NCBI GenBank assembly: GCA_031769625.1
Contig: JAUIMM010000721.1
Location: forward strand, 1,665,001-1,729,000
Direction: 5' to 3'
Length of the DNA: 64,000 bases
Source of the DNA: Taudactylus pleione
Taxonomy: Eukaryota > Chordata > Amphibia > Anura > Myobatrachidae
Under the pieces are notes generated by a model. It was not told the DNA's origin and did not search any database. It was given only the letters and a program-made list of their open reading frames with translations. Positions 61,549-64,000 of this stretch are shown here, piece after piece; positions within the stretch are counted from its first letter, which is position 1; every line of letters begins with the position of its first letter. A program made the translations under genes and the position numbers.

Positions 61549-62150
61549 GAGGAAGATATCAGGGTTTGCGGAGGAGCTGGAAAATTGCTGGGGCACTTGG
61601 GAAAGCTCTGCAGCAGAGTACGGAGTACATAGTGGCACTGTGCCCACTCAATGCTGGCACTCTTCAGGACCAGTTGCATACATTTAATGGGGCATGTTTT
61701 CCTACACATTTTGTTTGTCGGTGGATGACAAATTTCAGTTGCCCTCTAAACAATGTAATAAAAGAACTTTCACACACAAAATAGTCCCATGTAATGAAGA
61801 CCGTCCCTCTCATCCCTCTAATCATATTAATGACAGGAGTGGTGGTAAAGTGGTTGGAGGGTGGACATTGATGTGACACGCGTGTGCACCACGCTCCTTT
61901 GGGGATTATTCATCCTCTCCTCGCACACGGGCCTATATACCATTAAATATGTGCATATTTCCCAAAAACACCTGTTTTGGGGGGACAGCCTTAAATATTT
62001 AATAACACCCAGATGTATTGTAGAGGGATAGCAGATATCCCTACATTTCTGACAGGAACTGCAGCCCCGAAAGGTTTCTATGGGGGATGCGATGCTGTTA
62101 GATTTGACCCTCACAGCTTACGCCCTCTGAAGACGGCATTGTGCTGCTGT
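61549..62150. other. No gene or repeat recognised
   Basis: AT-richer sequence following the minisatellite. Short open stretches occur on both strands, but none has a recognisable domain or convincing codon structure. Several ACAC and GTGTG words near 61870-61930 are too short to be called microsatellites. Confidence 0.5.
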
Positions 62151-62159
62151 AGCCTGTGG

Positions 62160-62440
62160 GCTACACTCCATAAAATTTACCGGGAGAGGGTTCCCGGAGA
62201 AAACCCCCGGCAATGGCTGCCATGTTCGTGGTCTGTAGACCGCACATGCGCAGGAGTCCGGCACAGCCCAGTCTCTTCACTCGGAGCTTATTGCGCGGGA
62301 GGGGCTCATTTTGGAGCCCCTGTCCCTGCAGATGCTGTTTCATACATTCCTGCGCTGTCACTGCATCTGCAATTCAATCATGGGCGCTAATAGGGCGCCC
62401 AGGTTAGATTGCAAAAGTGATTATTTATGAATGAGCCCCA
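62160..62440. mobile_element. Probable non-autonomous DNA-transposon fragment
   Basis: A CpG-containing island with consecutive small hairpins: CCGGGAG...TTCCCGG near 62179, AGGGGCTC-ATTTTG-GAGCCCCT at 62300-62321, and GGGCGC-TAATAG-GGCGCCC near 62382-62400. Its right flank TTATTTATGAATGAGCCCC resembles, in reverse, the GGGGCTCATTCATAAAT ends of common amphibian elements. Terminal repeats and target duplication were not established. Confidence 0.4.
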
Positions 62441-62860
62441 AAGACGCTCTCATAGTTTGCGGATGAGAGTAGATATTTATATTGTTGTGTGCAGGGTGAA
62501 ATATCAGGATTTACTGGCAGAAAACCAGAGCACTGTATGGTGCACCATCGTATTTGTGGGTAGGGGGCAGGAAAATACATTCTACGAGTGGGGGGAGACT
62601 CCAGCTGCTAGATTGCAATGAGGGACTGTGAGAAGCAGAGACCACTCAGGCAACTACGGACTGAACAAGGCTTCTTCTGTCTGCCCCATTCATCCAACAA
62701 TCTTGTGGCTGCATTTCCAGCTGCTCTGTCCTAGGATGGGTCTCAGGATGGGAGTCATTACTAAGAGCCGAGAGGTCTAACTCTGGATGGCTCCTTATAG
62801 GAGAACCCTGGGACGTATTAGAGAGAAGGAGGCCTGTGTGCATTCCCTGTCCGGAGACCC
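62441..62860. other. No gene recognised
   Basis: Open stretches on both strands here (for example minus strand 62646-63056) show no known motif. No tandem repeats are evident. Confidence 0.45.
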
Positions 62861-63160
62861 CTCCGCTCTCCCCGGCGGCCAGCAGCAAACTGATGCGACT
62901 GTCCGGCGATCGCAGCATCAGTAGACTCTGGGCACTAGTCTGTGCCCAAAGTCTACTGCGCATCGTGCAGGCGATTTTTTTAATGCGCATGCACAAAAAT
63001 GCCAGAAAAATGGACGCGGCAGCCATTTTCCAGTGTTTTGTGCAGGGCTGAGACACCCAAGGTACCTCGGAGAGGTAAGTATTAGATACTATGGGTGCAG
63101 GGTGTACGGTGCCAGCTCATGTGCACCCGTTATAGATACATTATAGATACGCCCCTGGGA
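62861..63160. mobile_element. Probable interspersed-repeat fragment with a 16-bp hairpin
   Basis: AGTAGACTCTGGGCAC at 62920 onwards pairs with GTGCCCAAAGTCTACT ending at 62956, with one mismatch. The hairpin is flanked by CpG-rich sequence (CCGGCGATCGCAGCATC) and ATGCGCATGC words. The following GGGTGCAGGGTGTACGG and TTATAGATACGCCCCTGG words look like old transposon remains. Family not determined. Confidence 0.4.
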
Positions 63161-63356
63161 GAACCACTATATACAAAGCAAACCCTACAATGTATCAATG
63201 TACGGAAACATTGTATAATACACTTTACAGTGAGTAATTTCAGAAGTATAAACACACCGGTGCTGATGCGGCGTAGGATGACTCTCCATTCACCCACTGC
63301 AGGAGCCGGGAGGCGGAGCTCATGAGTGAGCTCCAGCCCAGATCCGGCCCTGGGTG

Positions 63357-63800
63357 CAGCAGCCAATGAGAGTCTGACTGACTCTCATTGGCTGCTGAAA
63401 CAAACACACTGCCGCCAAGCAGTACATCGGTGGCGGTGTGTTTGTTTTACTGTGTAGTGCGGACCGCACTACACACTGAAACCACTGACCTGGGCACGCC
63501 TCCGTCTGGGCAGCAACGCCCCCGGCACACCCACCAAAGGGGGCGTGCTGTCACTCACCATCGACAGCACGCCCCCTTTGGTGCGAGACCCATAGCGACG
63601 GCTTGGCCGTCGCTATTCGGGTCTCGCACATGCACACGATGGTCTTGACCATCGCGACCATCATCATGGACGCTCGCATAAGCTGTGGGTGGTAACCCAC
63701 AGCTATGCGAGCGTCCAAGAGGCCGCTCCATTTTTAGGGAGGAGGGCACTGATTCAGAGCGAGCGCTCTGGTCAGAGCGTCCGGCTCTGAATCAAGCCCT
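63357..63800. mobile_element. Chain of eight consecutive hairpins (foldback element)
   Basis: Adjacent inverted repeats fill almost the whole interval. In order: 63357-63397 (17-bp arms, perfect), 63398-63447 (AAACAAACACAC / GTGTGTTTGTTT), 63451-63475 (12-bp arms with a 1-nt loop), 63532-63583 (21-bp arms, perfect, CACCAAAGGGGGCGTGCTGTC), 63583-63627 (GCGAGACCC / GGGTCTCGC plus TAGCGACGG / CCGTCGCTA), 63637-63654 (CGATGGTC / GACCATCG), 63668-63716 (about 24-bp arms) and 63744-63800 (outer AGGGC / GCCCT and TGATTCAGAGC / GCTCTGAATCA). No protein is encoded. The layout resembles the hairpin chain of the element at 46290-46679. Outer termini and target duplication are not resolved. Confidence 0.8.
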
Positions 63801-64000
63801 CTGATCACTAAGACCTGCAGAGAAGGTAACACTAAAAAACAAACAAAAAAAAAACCCAGATAATCCAAATGCTGTAGTCGGTTACCCAGAGCAACAGAAT
63901 AACAGAGTATTACTCCGCCATGTACCAGACAGTGCTCACAGGTTGCATGTTATATTGTAAGAGATGTATTTTAGGATTGGGGTTGTATCGCTATATTGGA
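63801..64000. other. A-rich flank, no gene recognised
   Basis: An A-rich tract (AAAAAACAAACAAAAAAAAA, about 63834-63856) follows the hairpin chain, then ordinary sequence runs to the window edge. The A-run could be a retroelement tail or simple sequence; nothing decides between them. Confidence 0.4.

Noticed and set aside
62646..63056. 136-codon minus-strand ORF.
   Set aside because: Spans the border of a hairpin-bearing repeat fragment and shows no recognised domain.
63070..63085. GAGAGGTAAGTATT as a possible splice donor.
   Set aside because: A single matching motif without an open upstream exon or a matching acceptor is not enough.

Overview
The window looks like repeat-dense, probably pericentromeric or heterochromatic DNA from a vertebrate nuclear genome. 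I see no intact host gene. The best guess is an anuran amphibian, because the only protein-coding remains belong to a Tx1-clade (L1-like) LINE and the scattered foldback DNA elements resemble frog non-autonomous transposons. That taxonomic call rests on family recognition and is moderate to weak. Nothing supports a bacterial or phage origin: there are no operons, ribosome-binding sites or dense long ORFs.

Layout. (1) Positions 1-41918 are one continuous tandem array of an 88-bp satellite, about 475 units in the same orientation. It is divided into three domains, each with its own higher-order repeat (HOR): about 5.9 kb (1-14540), about 4.7-4.9 kb (roughly 16130-25790, with rearranged copies on to about 31990) and about 4.3-4.6 kb (about 31991-41418). 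(2) Positions 41919-48166 hold one minus-strand Tx1-like LINE. It keeps a 5' leader, ORF1 with three zinc knuckles, an ORF2 endonuclease, the ORF2 C-terminal region and a short 3' end. It is dead: it has stops and frameshifts, a 390-bp GC-rich foldback element inside ORF1 with a 6-bp target duplication, and a roughly 1.26-kb foldback composite where the reverse-transcriptase core should be. (3) Positions 48167-60560 are a second, unrelated satellite with a unit of about 148 bp (shorter variants occur). It contains a 4509-bp duplication whose two copies appear almost identical, followed by shuffled copies. (4) Positions 60561-64000 are mixed sequence: a 31-bp minisatellite (61233-61548), probable DNA-transposon fragments, and a run of at least eight consecutive hairpins at 63357-63800.

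How the parts relate. No pathway is encoded here. The sequence records repeat turnover: satellite units amplified individually, then in multi-kilobase blocks by unequal exchange or replication-based duplication, with a LINE at the junction of two satellites and DNA transposons nested in the LINE. The most unusual structures are the sharply bounded HOR domains, the LINE placed exactly between two unrelated satellites, and the chains of perfect hairpins at 46300-46585 and 63357-63800. Because identical satellite blocks are hard to assemble, the near-identical duplications should be treated as real only if long reads span them.
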